Below are positions 56,721 through 64,000 of a stretch of 64,000 bases of DNA, piece by piece. The DNA comes from a virus. A program made the position numbers and the translations under genes. The stretch spans positions 1 to 64,000 of the IMG/VR virus record IMGVR_UViG_3300044614_000912; one strand, written 5' to 3'. Position 1 is the stretch's first letter; every line of letters starts with the position of its first letter. Under the pieces are notes generated by a model. The model was not told the DNA's origin. It did not search any database and saw only the letters and a list, made by a program, of their open reading frames with translations.

Positions 56721-57192
56721 AGTTACTCAAGACATAATGGATACGGCAATCTCTAAAGCCAAAGAAATGGGAGAGTTGAATAATTCTATCACTATGGGCG
56801 ATGGTAATCTGGCTGGATTTATTGGAGAAGAAATAGTGTGCAGATTTATCAAAGGAACCACAGAAAATACATATGATTATGACATAGTTCGTAACGGTCA
56901 AACATATGACGTTAAAACCAAAAGATGCACTAGTCCACCAAAGCCATTTTATGATTGTTCTGTAGCGGCTTTTAACGTAAAACAGAAGTGTGATAAATAC
57001 GTATTCGTGAGGGTACAGTATAAAAATAATACATACGGACCAGCATGGATTTTAGGATGCAAAGACAAGGCAGAGTATTTCAAGAAAGCGAAAAAGTTAA
57101 ACAAGGGAGAAGTTGATCCTAGCAATAATTTTATTGTAAAAGCTGATTGCTATAATATGAGTATTAACGAATTAGACGCACTGGAGGTTTGA
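56707..57192 (+). CDS. PD-(D/E)XK-fold nuclease-like protein inside the split polymerase
   Basis: One hundred and sixty-one residues. GNLAGFIGEEIVCRFI (Glu) and YDYDIVRNGQTYDVKTKR (D-x-n-D-x-K) give the restriction-endonuclease-type core; FNVKQKCDKYVFVRV follows as the third strand. It sits between the two halves of dnaE, so it may derive from a homing nuclease, but it now overlaps the upstream gene tightly and abuts the exonuclease. Could also process DNA at the fork. Confidence 0.72.
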   Translation: MIQFEVTQDIMDTAISKAKEMGELNNSITMGDGNLAGFIGEEIVCRFIKGTTENTYDYDIVRNGQTYDVKTKRCTSPPKPFYDCSVAAFNVKQKCDKYVFVRVQYKNNTYGPAWILGCKDKAEYFKKAKKLNKGEVDPSNNFIVKADCYNMSINELDALEV

Positions 57193-57873
57193 ATGGCTAA
57201 TAGAGATTTTATTATATTCGATTTTGAAACAGGTTCAAGGAATCCGCATAGAACGCAACCAACACAAATTGCTGCATTAGCATTGGATGGTAGGAATCTA
57301 GCGGTAAAGGGGCAATTCAACAGTGAGATTCAGCCTATATTTGACGATGAAAAAGCTATTTCTCTTGGTCTTGACCCGATAGAAGATGAGGCATTAAAGA
57401 TCACCAACAAAACTAGGGATCAATTATCATCAGCACCATCGCTAAAGTCGGTTTGGTCTAAGTTCACAAAGTTTGTTTCACAATACAATTGGAAAGGCGA
57501 TGCGTTCTTTAATCCTATACCGGTTGGTTTCAACATCATAGGATTCGACTTAATTATCATTGATAGGCTGTGTAAAGAATATGGCCCATATGATGATGAA
57601 CGTAGACAGCAAAAATTATTTAGCAAGGTCTATAAGATTGATATTATGGACAATATATTTACGTGGACAGAAAGTGATCCATCTGTTAGGTCTATCAGCA
57701 TGGACTCATTAAGAGAACGAATGGGACTTAGTAGTGATGGGGCACACGACGCTCTACAAGACGTTAAAGATGAGGCAAATATATTCATCAAACTACTAAA
57801 GACGCACAGAGCGGTATATCAAAACGTTAATTTTGACAAAGCATTTGCAAGCGGGGAATTGTATGTTAAATGA
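57193..57873 (+). CDS. DnaQ-like DEDDh 3'-5' exonuclease
   Basis: Proofreading-type exonuclease, 226 residues. FIIFDFETGSR (Exo I, D and E), PVGFNIIGFDLIIIDRL (Exo II, Asp) and DGAHDALQDVKDEANIF (Exo III, H-x4-D) are all present, so it should be active. Encoded between the two polymerase pieces, it is the obvious epsilon-like partner. ATG immediately after the nuclease stop; its end overlaps the dnaE-C start by 11 bases. Confidence 0.92.
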   Translation: MANRDFIIFDFETGSRNPHRTQPTQIAALALDGRNLAVKGQFNSEIQPIFDDEKAISLGLDPIEDEALKITNKTRDQLSSAPSLKSVWSKFTKFVSQYNWKGDAFFNPIPVGFNIIGFDLIIIDRLCKEYGPYDDERRQQKLFSKVYKIDIMDNIFTWTESDPSVRSISMDSLRERMGLSSDGAHDALQDVKDEANIFIKLLKTHRAVYQNVNFDKAFASGELYVK

Positions 57874-59434
57874 TTTGGATTATAACGATAAGGCCACTTG
57901 GCAACTATTCGCAGAGGGTAAAACTAAGGGTATTTTCCAACTAGAAAGTAATCTTGGTAAATCTTGGGCTAAGAAGTTAGCACCAACCAATATCGAAGAA
58001 TTGTCGGCGCTTATCGCTATTATCCGACCGGGAACGCTCAAGGCTTATGTCGATGGTAAAAGCATGACGCAACACTATGTTGATAGAAAGCACGGGCGAG
58101 AAGAAGTCACGTATCTTCATCCCGCCCTAGAAGACGTTCTCAAAACAACGTATGGCGTTCTTGTGTATCAAGAACAGTCCATGCGTATAGCAGAAAAGAT
58201 TGCCGGATTTAATCTTCAAGAGGCAGACGTTCTTCGTAAAGCTATTGGCAAGAAAAAGGCTGATCTTATGAATGAAGTTAAAAAGTCTTTTATTGCTGGG
58301 GCTGAACGTGTAGGCATAGTCACCAAGGAAGAGGCAGAGCAAATATTCGGATGGATTGAGAAATCGTCTAGATATGCTTTCAACAAGTCACATAGCGTTT
58401 CATATGCGGTTTGTTCATATTGGAGTGCATACTTTAAGGCGCATAATACTTTAGAATTCTTTTTGTCATATCTCTATTATGCTAATGAAAAGCAAGACCC
58501 TCATCAAGAAATATATGAGCTAATATCTGAGGCAAAACTATTTGACATTCAAGTTAAGACCCCAAGCTTGGCTAATTTTGATACCAAGTTCAATATTCAA
58601 AAGAACAAGATATTTTTTGGAATTAAGGATATCAAATCTCTTACCGGTAAAACGGGCGATAAATTGATAGAGGCTATAGGAACATCAGAAAAAGAACTTG
58701 GCAAGAATATTACTAAGTTTACATGGTTAGAAATTCTGCTATTTCTTAGTCCTTTAGTTAGTTCAACAGCGTTTAAGGCACTGGCTTCCATAGGATTCTT
58801 TAGGGGTTTTGCGGATAAAATTACTAGAAATAAAGCCCTATATGACTATGATATTTTTAAGACCTTAACCAAGGCAGAACAAACGTGGATTCAAACCCAT
58901 TACAAAGATAAGAACTGGGGTTCATTTATTGAATGCTTGAAAGACCTAGCACCAACTAAGAAAGAGGGCGGTGGTACAAGCAAAGTTGATAGAAAACAAG
59001 CTATAGAAAATGAAATTCAGCTTTTAATCAATCCGCCATATGACCTAGAAGACGATCCAGCATGGGTTATAGATCAAGAAGTCAAATTCTTAGGTTGTCC
59101 AGTTAGTATGACAAAAGTTGAAACATCAGATACATCCGCTGCTAATACCACATGTAAAGAAATTGTGAATGGTAAAAGGGGCAAAGACTTATGTATAGTA
59201 GCAAACGTACAGCGTGTTTCGGAATACAAAATAACCAAGGGTGAATCCAAGGGGCAAATGATGGCCTTTTTAACAATAGAGGACGATACTTGTATGCTAG
59301 ATAGCGTAATTGTTTTCCCTAAAGTAAAAGAAAAGTACAAGTATGTCTTATATGAAGGTAATAATTTGATATTTTGTGGCTCAGTTGGTGAAAATGATAA
59401 TTCGTTTATAGTAAACCAAATACATGAAGTTTGA
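57863..59434 (+). CDS. DNA polymerase III alpha, C-terminal part (fingers, OB)
   Basis: Second half of the split polymerase, 523 residues from the ATG at 57863 (MLNDLDYNDKATWQLFAEGK) after GGGGAA. Fingers motifs: GIFQLESNLGKSWAKKL, IAIIRPGTLKAYVDG, TTYGVLVYQEQSMRIAEKIAGF, VLRKAIGKKKADLM and SSRYAFNKSHSVSYAV. The C-terminus (LCIVANVQRVSEYKITKGES, TIEDDTCMLDSVIVFP) is an OB fold. It begins where the N-terminal piece ends; no intein sequence is seen at either end. Confidence 0.93.
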   Translation: MLNDLDYNDKATWQLFAEGKTKGIFQLESNLGKSWAKKLAPTNIEELSALIAIIRPGTLKAYVDGKSMTQHYVDRKHGREEVTYLHPALEDVLKTTYGVLVYQEQSMRIAEKIAGFNLQEADVLRKAIGKKKADLMNEVKKSFIAGAERVGIVTKEEAEQIFGWIEKSSRYAFNKSHSVSYAVCSYWSAYFKAHNTLEFFLSYLYYANEKQDPHQEIYELISEAKLFDIQVKTPSLANFDTKFNIQKNKIFFGIKDIKSLTGKTGDKLIEAIGTSEKELGKNITKFTWLEILLFLSPLVSSTAFKALASIGFFRGFADKITRNKALYDYDIFKTLTKAEQTWIQTHYKDKNWGSFIECLKDLAPTKKEGGGTSKVDRKQAIENEIQLLINPPYDLEDDPAWVIDQEVKFLGCPVSMTKVETSDTSAANTTCKEIVNGKRGKDLCIVANVQRVSEYKITKGESKGQMMAFLTIEDDTCMLDSVIVFPKVKEKYKYVLYEGNNLIFCGSVGENDNSFIVNQIHEV

Positions 59435-59489
59435 GTGTGTTTTTTTAACATGTTCTTGCTAACATATTAGGATCAAGGAGATTAGATAC

Positions 59490-59801
59490 ATGAATATGTG
59501 TTCTTTTACTGGATATTTGGTAGAAAATCCAAGAATATCCGTTATTGACGATGTTGTAAAAGCAGAATTTATGATGGTGGTTTATACTTATCGTAGAACT
59601 AAAAGTGGCGAGAAGAATAGAATACCAACATATCTATATTGTGAAGCGTGGCACACCGGTGCCGAGACTCTAGAAAAGTATGCTACTAAAGGTACTAAAT
59701 TAAACGTATTAGCGTCAGCTAAAAATGTTTCCAAGGATAATCGATCAGTGATTTTCAGAATCAATGAGTTCGATTTTTGTCATCAAGACTTTGAAGACTA
59801 A
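59490..59801 (+). CDS. Single-stranded DNA-binding protein-like (second copy)
   Basis: One hundred and three residues, OB fold: MCSFTGYLVENPRISVIDDVVKAEFMMVVYTYRR, TYLYCEAWHTGAETLEKYATKGTKLNV. Similar to bacterial SSB but diverged and lacking an acidic tail. Follows the polymerase operon with AAGGAGA. The upstream gap contains GTGTTTTTTTAAC, as before 20851. Two SSBs suggest distinct roles in replication and recombination. Confidence 0.8.
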   Translation: MNMCSFTGYLVENPRISVIDDVVKAEFMMVVYTYRRTKSGEKNRIPTYLYCEAWHTGAETLEKYATKGTKLNVLASAKNVSKDNRSVIFRINEFDFCHQDFED

Positions 59802-59803
59802 TA

Positions 59804-61465
59804 ATGAGAAAAAAACGAATATTATTCTGTAGCGAAGCTACATTTTTAAATACTGGTTATGCTACATACACCAGAGAAATTCTAAACTATTTGCACAGCA
59901 CTGGCAAATATGAATTGGCAGAATTAGCAGCATATGGCGAAAGGAATGACCCTAGAGCGTCCAACATACCTTGGAAGTTTTATGGCGTTGTACCTCCGAA
60001 GGATGCATCAGAAGAAGAAAAGGCACAGTATGCCAATAATCCATTAGCACAATTTGGCGAATGGATATTTGAGCCTGTCTGCCTAGATTTTCAGCCAGAT
60101 ATAGTCTGCGATATACGAGACTTCTGGATGTTAGATTTTGCTGAAAGATCACCATATAGGAAGTTCTTCAAGTGGTGTATTATGCCTACGGTTGACGCTA
60201 GACCACAGGCTAGACAGTGGATATCAACGTATGAATCAGCCGACGCCTGCCTTACATATTCAGAATGGGCTGGAGAAGTTCTAAAAGAACAATCTGGCGG
60301 TAAAATCAAATATCTTGGTATTGCACCGCCATCCGCTCATGCTGCTTATCAACCAATAGAAGATAAAGCTGGACTAAGAGCAGCACTTGGTATTGATCCA
60401 GATGCCAAAATTATTGGCACAGTAATGCGAAATCAAAGACGCAAACTGTACCCAGATTTATTCCAAGCTTTTAGAATTCTTTTAGATACAGTCGAAGATA
60501 GCTCCAATTACTATCTATATTGTCATACTAGTTATCCAGATTTAGGATGGGATATTCCAGAATTATTACAAGAATATCGACTATCTTCTAAGGTTCTATT
60601 TACTTACATGTGCGGTCAAACCAATAGACCGTTCGTGTCCTTATTTAAGGGTGCTATTACGCAATCTCCGTATACTGGACAATATGGGGCTTCTCTATCA
60701 AATGTTAAAAATGGCGTAGAGTATGAAGACCTATCAAAGATAATCAATCTATTCGATATATACGTTCAGTATGCAAACTGTGAGGGGTTCGGTCTACCTC
60801 AAGTAGAGGCAGCGGCTTGTGGAATACCCGTAATGTCTACTGACTATTCTGCTATGGAAAGTGTTGTAAGAAATCTTGGCGGTATACCCATCAAGCCAAA
60901 AGCTCTATACAAAGAATTAGAAACTGGCTGTTTAAGAGCGGTTCCAGACAATGAACTGGCGGCACAAAAGCTCATTGAATTTTTTAATAAGCCTAGCGGC
61001 ATTAGAAAAAGGATAGGTTTTGAGACTAGACAATCATTTCTAAAGCATTACCAGTGGGACAAGAGCGGAAAGGCTTGGGAGGATTATTTTGATAGCGTAG
61101 ATATTTTACCAGAAGATTTGACATGGAAATCTCCACCTAGAATATTTACTCCAGAACCAAAGCCAGAACAATTACCACCAAATGTTAGTCATAAAGATTT
61201 AGCAAGATGGCTTATTACAAAAGTTTTATGTGAGCCAGATAAAGTTAATAGCTTTATGGAGGCTAGGCTAATCAGAGACTTGATGTATAAAGCCACAACA
61301 TCTACAACCGGTGGAATGTATTTTAATGAAAGTTCGGCGGCGTTTGATGGCAAACAAGGTAGAATGCCATTTGATCTAAACACAGCGTATCAGCATATGT
61401 CTAATCTATGTCAAAGAAGAAATTTTTGGGAACACAAAAGAGCAGAGGCATTTAAACTCATATGA
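59804..61465 (+). CDS. Glycosyltransferase, GT4/GT-B fold, long form
   Basis: A 553-residue transferase. N-terminal RILFCSEATFLNTGYATYTREIL, central LTYSEWAGEVLKEQSGGKIKYLG, IGTVMRNQRRKLYPDLFQAF and donor site YANCEGFGLPQVEAAACGIPVMSTDYSAM. A C-terminal extension (about residues 440-553) is extra relative to typical GT4 enzymes. First of three transferases in a row at the right edge; ATGA coupling to the next. Confidence 0.88.
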   Translation: MRKKRILFCSEATFLNTGYATYTREILNYLHSTGKYELAELAAYGERNDPRASNIPWKFYGVVPPKDASEEEKAQYANNPLAQFGEWIFEPVCLDFQPDIVCDIRDFWMLDFAERSPYRKFFKWCIMPTVDARPQARQWISTYESADACLTYSEWAGEVLKEQSGGKIKYLGIAPPSAHAAYQPIEDKAGLRAALGIDPDAKIIGTVMRNQRRKLYPDLFQAFRILLDTVEDSSNYYLYCHTSYPDLGWDIPELLQEYRLSSKVLFTYMCGQTNRPFVSLFKGAITQSPYTGQYGASLSNVKNGVEYEDLSKIINLFDIYVQYANCEGFGLPQVEAAACGIPVMSTDYSAMESVVRNLGGIPIKPKALYKELETGCLRAVPDNELAAQKLIEFFNKPSGIRKRIGFETRQSFLKHYQWDKSGKAWEDYFDSVDILPEDLTWKSPPRIFTPEPKPEQLPPNVSHKDLARWLITKVLCEPDKVNSFMEARLIRDLMYKATTSTTGGMYFNESSAAFDGKQGRMPFDLNTAYQHMSNLCQRRNFWEHKRAEAFKLI

Positions 61466-62577
61466 AAACATTATTCATAGGACATTACAAAGAAGGTAGC
61501 GGTTGGTCGCATGGAGCGATTGATACGTTATTAGCAGCACAATCTGCTGGAATTGATATTGTAGCTAGAAATATTAAACTAACAAATTATCAACCAGAAA
61601 TCGATAAGAGAATTATTCAGTTAGAAAATAAGTCTCTACAGAACATAGAGTGCTGCATACAAAATGTTTTGCCTCATCATATCGTTGGTACTCAAAAGTT
61701 CAAAAAGAATATTGCTTATTTCGTGGGTGAATCAAATACTCTTAGATATAACAATTGGTTGAATCATCTGAAATTAGTAGATGAGGTTTGGGTGCCTAAT
61801 GTATCCTTACAGGAATCACTTCTATCTGATGGAATCAAAAGAGTTCGCGTCATACCATATGCTTGTGATATTACCAAGTATTCAAGGGTTAAGCACGGTA
61901 TAAACTTTGGACCGCATGAGCATAAATTCAAATTCTACTATATTGGCGATCTAAATGATCGTAAAAATATAGAGTCTATTATACGCGCTTTTCATAGTGA
62001 ATTTTATCATTTTGAACCAGTAAGTTTGATACTCAAAGTAAAGAAATTTGGTATCAATCCAAAGGACTTATTTCAGCATGTTACCAATATTTGTTCAAGC
62101 ATTAAGAAAGAACTAAGAATATATGGTGATATCAATCAATACCATAAAGAACTCATCATTTGTGACGATCTATCAGATGATCAAATTTTAGCCATGCATC
62201 ATTCGTGTAATTGTTTTGTGGCACCTTCCCACGGTGAAGGATGGTCTATACCAGCTTTTGATGCTATGAGCTTTGGCAAAACCCCCATTTGTAGTAATGA
62301 AGGTGGTCCTAGAGAATTCATCGATATTCAGAACAAGAATACCGGATGCCTTATTAATGGGATTTATTCTGTCTGCAATCACTCTGATCCTGCACTTCCC
62401 GGCTTATTTACTGGCAGAGAAGAATGGTTTGTACCAAGTGAAAGTGAAATCAAAAAAGCTATGAGATTTTATTACGAGAATAAAGATTCTATCAACAGAT
62501 CAGAAGGAATCAAAAGGGCGGAAGAATTCTCTCATAGCAATGTAGGACAAAAGATTAAGGAAGCAATCAATGATTAA
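61462..62577 (+). CDS. Glycosyltransferase, GT4/GT-B fold
   Basis: A 371-residue transferase: LFIGHYKEGSGWSHGAIDTL, IAYFVGESNTLRYNNW, WVPNVSLQESLLSDGIKRVRVIPYACD, FYYIGDLNDRKNIESIIRAF and donor site PSHGEGWSIPAFDAMSFGKTPICSNEGG. Overlaps both neighbours (ATGA upstream, eight bases downstream). Confidence 0.88.
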   Translation: MKTLFIGHYKEGSGWSHGAIDTLLAAQSAGIDIVARNIKLTNYQPEIDKRIIQLENKSLQNIECCIQNVLPHHIVGTQKFKKNIAYFVGESNTLRYNNWLNHLKLVDEVWVPNVSLQESLLSDGIKRVRVIPYACDITKYSRVKHGINFGPHEHKFKFYYIGDLNDRKNIESIIRAFHSEFYHFEPVSLILKVKKFGINPKDLFQHVTNICSSIKKELRIYGDINQYHKELIICDDLSDDQILAMHHSCNCFVAPSHGEGWSIPAFDAMSFGKTPICSNEGGPREFIDIQNKNTGCLINGIYSVCNHSDPALPGLFTGREEWFVPSESEIKKAMRFYYENKDSINRSEGIKRAEEFSHSNVGQKIKEAIND

Positions 62578-63568
62578 TAATTCAGTAGAGCGATTAATTA
62601 ATATCGCAAATAAGCAAAAGCCAGAAAAGTACAACATCCTTACTTTTCCAACGCATGAAAGATATGAAACTCAGTTGTGCAAAACTGGGCATAATTTCTA
62701 TTCATTTCATTTGCCTAATTTAAAGAAGTGGGATTCTTCTCAAATTGCCACGCCTCCTAATTATCATATTTTACCAGAATCGCATATTTGTGATTTCATA
62801 GGATATGACTTCATACTTGTACAAAGCAAATACTGGCAGTACCAAGCTGCTCAACAAATTAATCAGCAATTAAATATACCAATTATCTGTTTGGAGCATA
62901 CATTACCAACTCCGCAAACCCTTAGTAAAGATCAAATACAATCAATGATAAACATGGTTGGTCATGTTAATGTGTTTATATCCAAGTTTTCAATGGACGC
63001 TTGGAAGATCAAATATAACACTGTTGTTATTCATCATGGCATTGATTCAGAAACATTTAAGCCAAATGGTGAGCAAAAGCAGGATTATGTCCTTACTGTA
63101 GCGAATGATTTTGTAAACAGAGACTATTGTTTAAATTATAATGGGTGGCAAAGAGTAACAAATAAACTCAAAACAAAACTAGTTGGAGACACAAAGGGAT
63201 TATCAAAATCAGCATCTTCGACAGAAGAACTTGTTAAGGAATATAATGTTTGCGGTGTGTATTTCAATAGTTCAACACTAAGCCCTATACCAACATCTTT
63301 ATTAGAGGCAATGAGTTGCGGATGTGCAGTTGTATCAACGGCAACATGTATGATACCAGAAATTATACAGAATGGCGTAAATGGTTTTATCTCTAATGAT
63401 GAACAAGAGTTGGAAGCATATCTCAATCAAATACTAAAAGATAAAGAACTTCAAAAAACCCTAGGAGAAAATGCCAGAAAGACCATCCTAGAAAGGTTTT
63501 CAGAGGATACATTTATTAATAAGTGGAATGAAATTTTCGACATAACATATGAGGTTTCAATACGATGA
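62570..63568 (+). CDS. Glycosyltransferase, GT4-like
   Basis: A 332-residue transferase with a shorter N-terminal domain. VFISKFSMDAWKI, VVIHHGIDSETFKPNGEQ and the donor site LSPIPTSLLEAMSCGCAVVSTATCMIPEII, then NGFISNDEQELEAYLNQIL. ATGA coupling to the last gene. The run of three suggests stepwise building of one glycan. Confidence 0.87.
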   Translation: MINNSVERLINIANKQKPEKYNILTFPTHERYETQLCKTGHNFYSFHLPNLKKWDSSQIATPPNYHILPESHICDFIGYDFILVQSKYWQYQAAQQINQQLNIPIICLEHTLPTPQTLSKDQIQSMINMVGHVNVFISKFSMDAWKIKYNTVVIHHGIDSETFKPNGEQKQDYVLTVANDFVNRDYCLNYNGWQRVTNKLKTKLVGDTKGLSKSASSTEELVKEYNVCGVYFNSSTLSPIPTSLLEAMSCGCAVVSTATCMIPEIIQNGVNGFISNDEQELEAYLNQILKDKELQKTLGENARKTILERFSEDTFINKWNEIFDITYEVSIR

Positions 63569-63993
63569 ACGTTTACATTACTGAAAATATTGATAAAGTT
63601 ATTGACGGGTATACGATGATCCCGATCATATATGGAAAAATAGATTTGGGGCAAGTTTCCAATAATGCTGCACAATCTATAGTAGCAATAGATGCTCTAG
63701 ATAGTATTCCAGTACAATTTTTGAATACTTTTCTTGATGATGTAAAAAGTAAGATGAGATTCAATAGTCAACTAGTTCTAGGCGGAACAGAACTTACCGT
63801 TATTTCTAGAGATGTGATGCTAGGCAATCTAAATACTCAGAAATACAATGAATTGATTTTTTCTAAGCGTGGTATTTACAATGTAAGCGATATTGTAAGC
63901 TTATTGCAAGATAAGGGTTTATTGGTTAACAAGTCTATCATAAAAGGATATAACTATGAAATCTCAGCCACAAGACCGCAGATTGCAAACTAG
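63565..63993 (+). CDS. Methyltransferase-like protein, truncated core
   Basis: One hundred and forty-two residues. IDLGQVSNNAAQSIVAIDALDSIP, KSKMRFNSQLVLGGTELTVISRDVMLGNL and YNVSDIVSLLQDKGLLVNKSIIKGYNYEISATRP match a family of small class I methyltransferase-like proteins placed next to phage glycosyltransferases, as I remember it. The N-terminal SAM-binding Gly-rich loop seems missing, so activity is uncertain. Complete at 63993, seven bases before the window end. Confidence 0.6.
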   Translation: MNVYITENIDKVIDGYTMIPIIYGKIDLGQVSNNAAQSIVAIDALDSIPVQFLNTFLDDVKSKMRFNSQLVLGGTELTVISRDVMLGNLNTQKYNELIFSKRGIYNVSDIVSLLQDKGLLVNKSIIKGYNYEISATRPQIAN

Positions 63994-64000
63994 TTGTAAG

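Noticed and set aside
55116-59434. Split intein in the two-part polymerase
   Set aside because: Neither half ends or begins with intein motifs (no Cys/Ser start with HINT blocks, no terminal HN). The C-terminal piece begins directly with polymerase sequence.

Overview
The window is part of the genome of a large, lytic, T4-like tailed bacteriophage with AT-rich DNA. Every gene I can support is on the + strand. Genes are packed with ATGA or TGATG stop/start overlaps, and they are small, mostly unknown genes mixed with phage hallmark genes: rIIA/rIIB homologues, a gp55-like late sigma factor, UvsX/RecA, DnaB-type helicase, DnaG-type primase, PhoH, class Ia ribonucleotide reductase, ThyX, dUTPase and dNMP kinase. 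Terminase, portal and major capsid genes are not recognised, so this is only part of the genome. Signal peptides, a lipoprotein, Shine-Dalgarno sites and sigma70-like promoters point to a Gram-negative-type bacterial host. A small secreted Cys/Gly/Ser protein at 2144 resembles planctomycete proteins from memory, which is a weak hint only.

Layout. 1-1.9 kb: DNA ligase (5' end outside the window) and an endonuclease VII-like gene. 1.9-2.5 kb: near-consensus promoter and tRNA-Leu, tRNA-Arg and tRNA-Ser. 2.5-14.9 kb: early-type accessory region of about 35 small genes, including a STAS-like protein, a metallophosphoesterase, an exported thioredoxin, tRNA-Gly, a tmRNA, an HNH nuclease, an exported trypsin-like protease and ThyX. 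15-18.1 kb: rIIA/rIIB and a terminator. 18.1-23.1 kb: tRNA-Tyr and nucleotide metabolism (GMP reductase, methyltransferase, dCMP deaminase, a first SSB, a second deaminase-fold protein, a deoxyribosyltransferase-like protein). 23.1-26.4 kb: two glycosyltransferases and the late sigma factor. 26.4-38.8 kb: probable late region with an abundant-type structural protein, PAS/membrane and holin-like proteins, papain-like protease, tail-fibre-like proteins (one with leucine-rich repeats), a sulfotransferase-like protein fused to a tail module, a chymotrypsin-like protease and envelope proteins. 38.8-63 kb: RNR, dUTPase, PhoH, UvsX, helicase, primase, dNMP kinase, Cas4-like nuclease, a DnaE-type polymerase split into two genes around a nuclease and a proofreading-type exonuclease, and a second SSB. 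Several glycosyltransferases are interspersed, with a run of three plus a methyltransferase-like gene at the right edge.

How it works together (inference). Host-type promoters, three sharing an unusual GCCGAT block inside the spacer, would drive the early operons. The gp55-like sigma would then switch transcription to sites of the form GTGTATAWAT, one of which lies six bases after its own gene. The phage has its own nucleotide supply and a replisome built on a two-piece Pol III alpha polymerase rather than a T4-type polymerase. It supports translation with five tRNAs and a tmRNA. It carries three protease genes in place of any peptidoglycan hydrolase I could recognise, and several sugar-transfer genes. 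The most distinctive points are the split DnaE, the tmRNA, the sulfotransferase-tail fusion, the shared promoter architecture and the ferritin-like protein that seems to have lost metal ligands.
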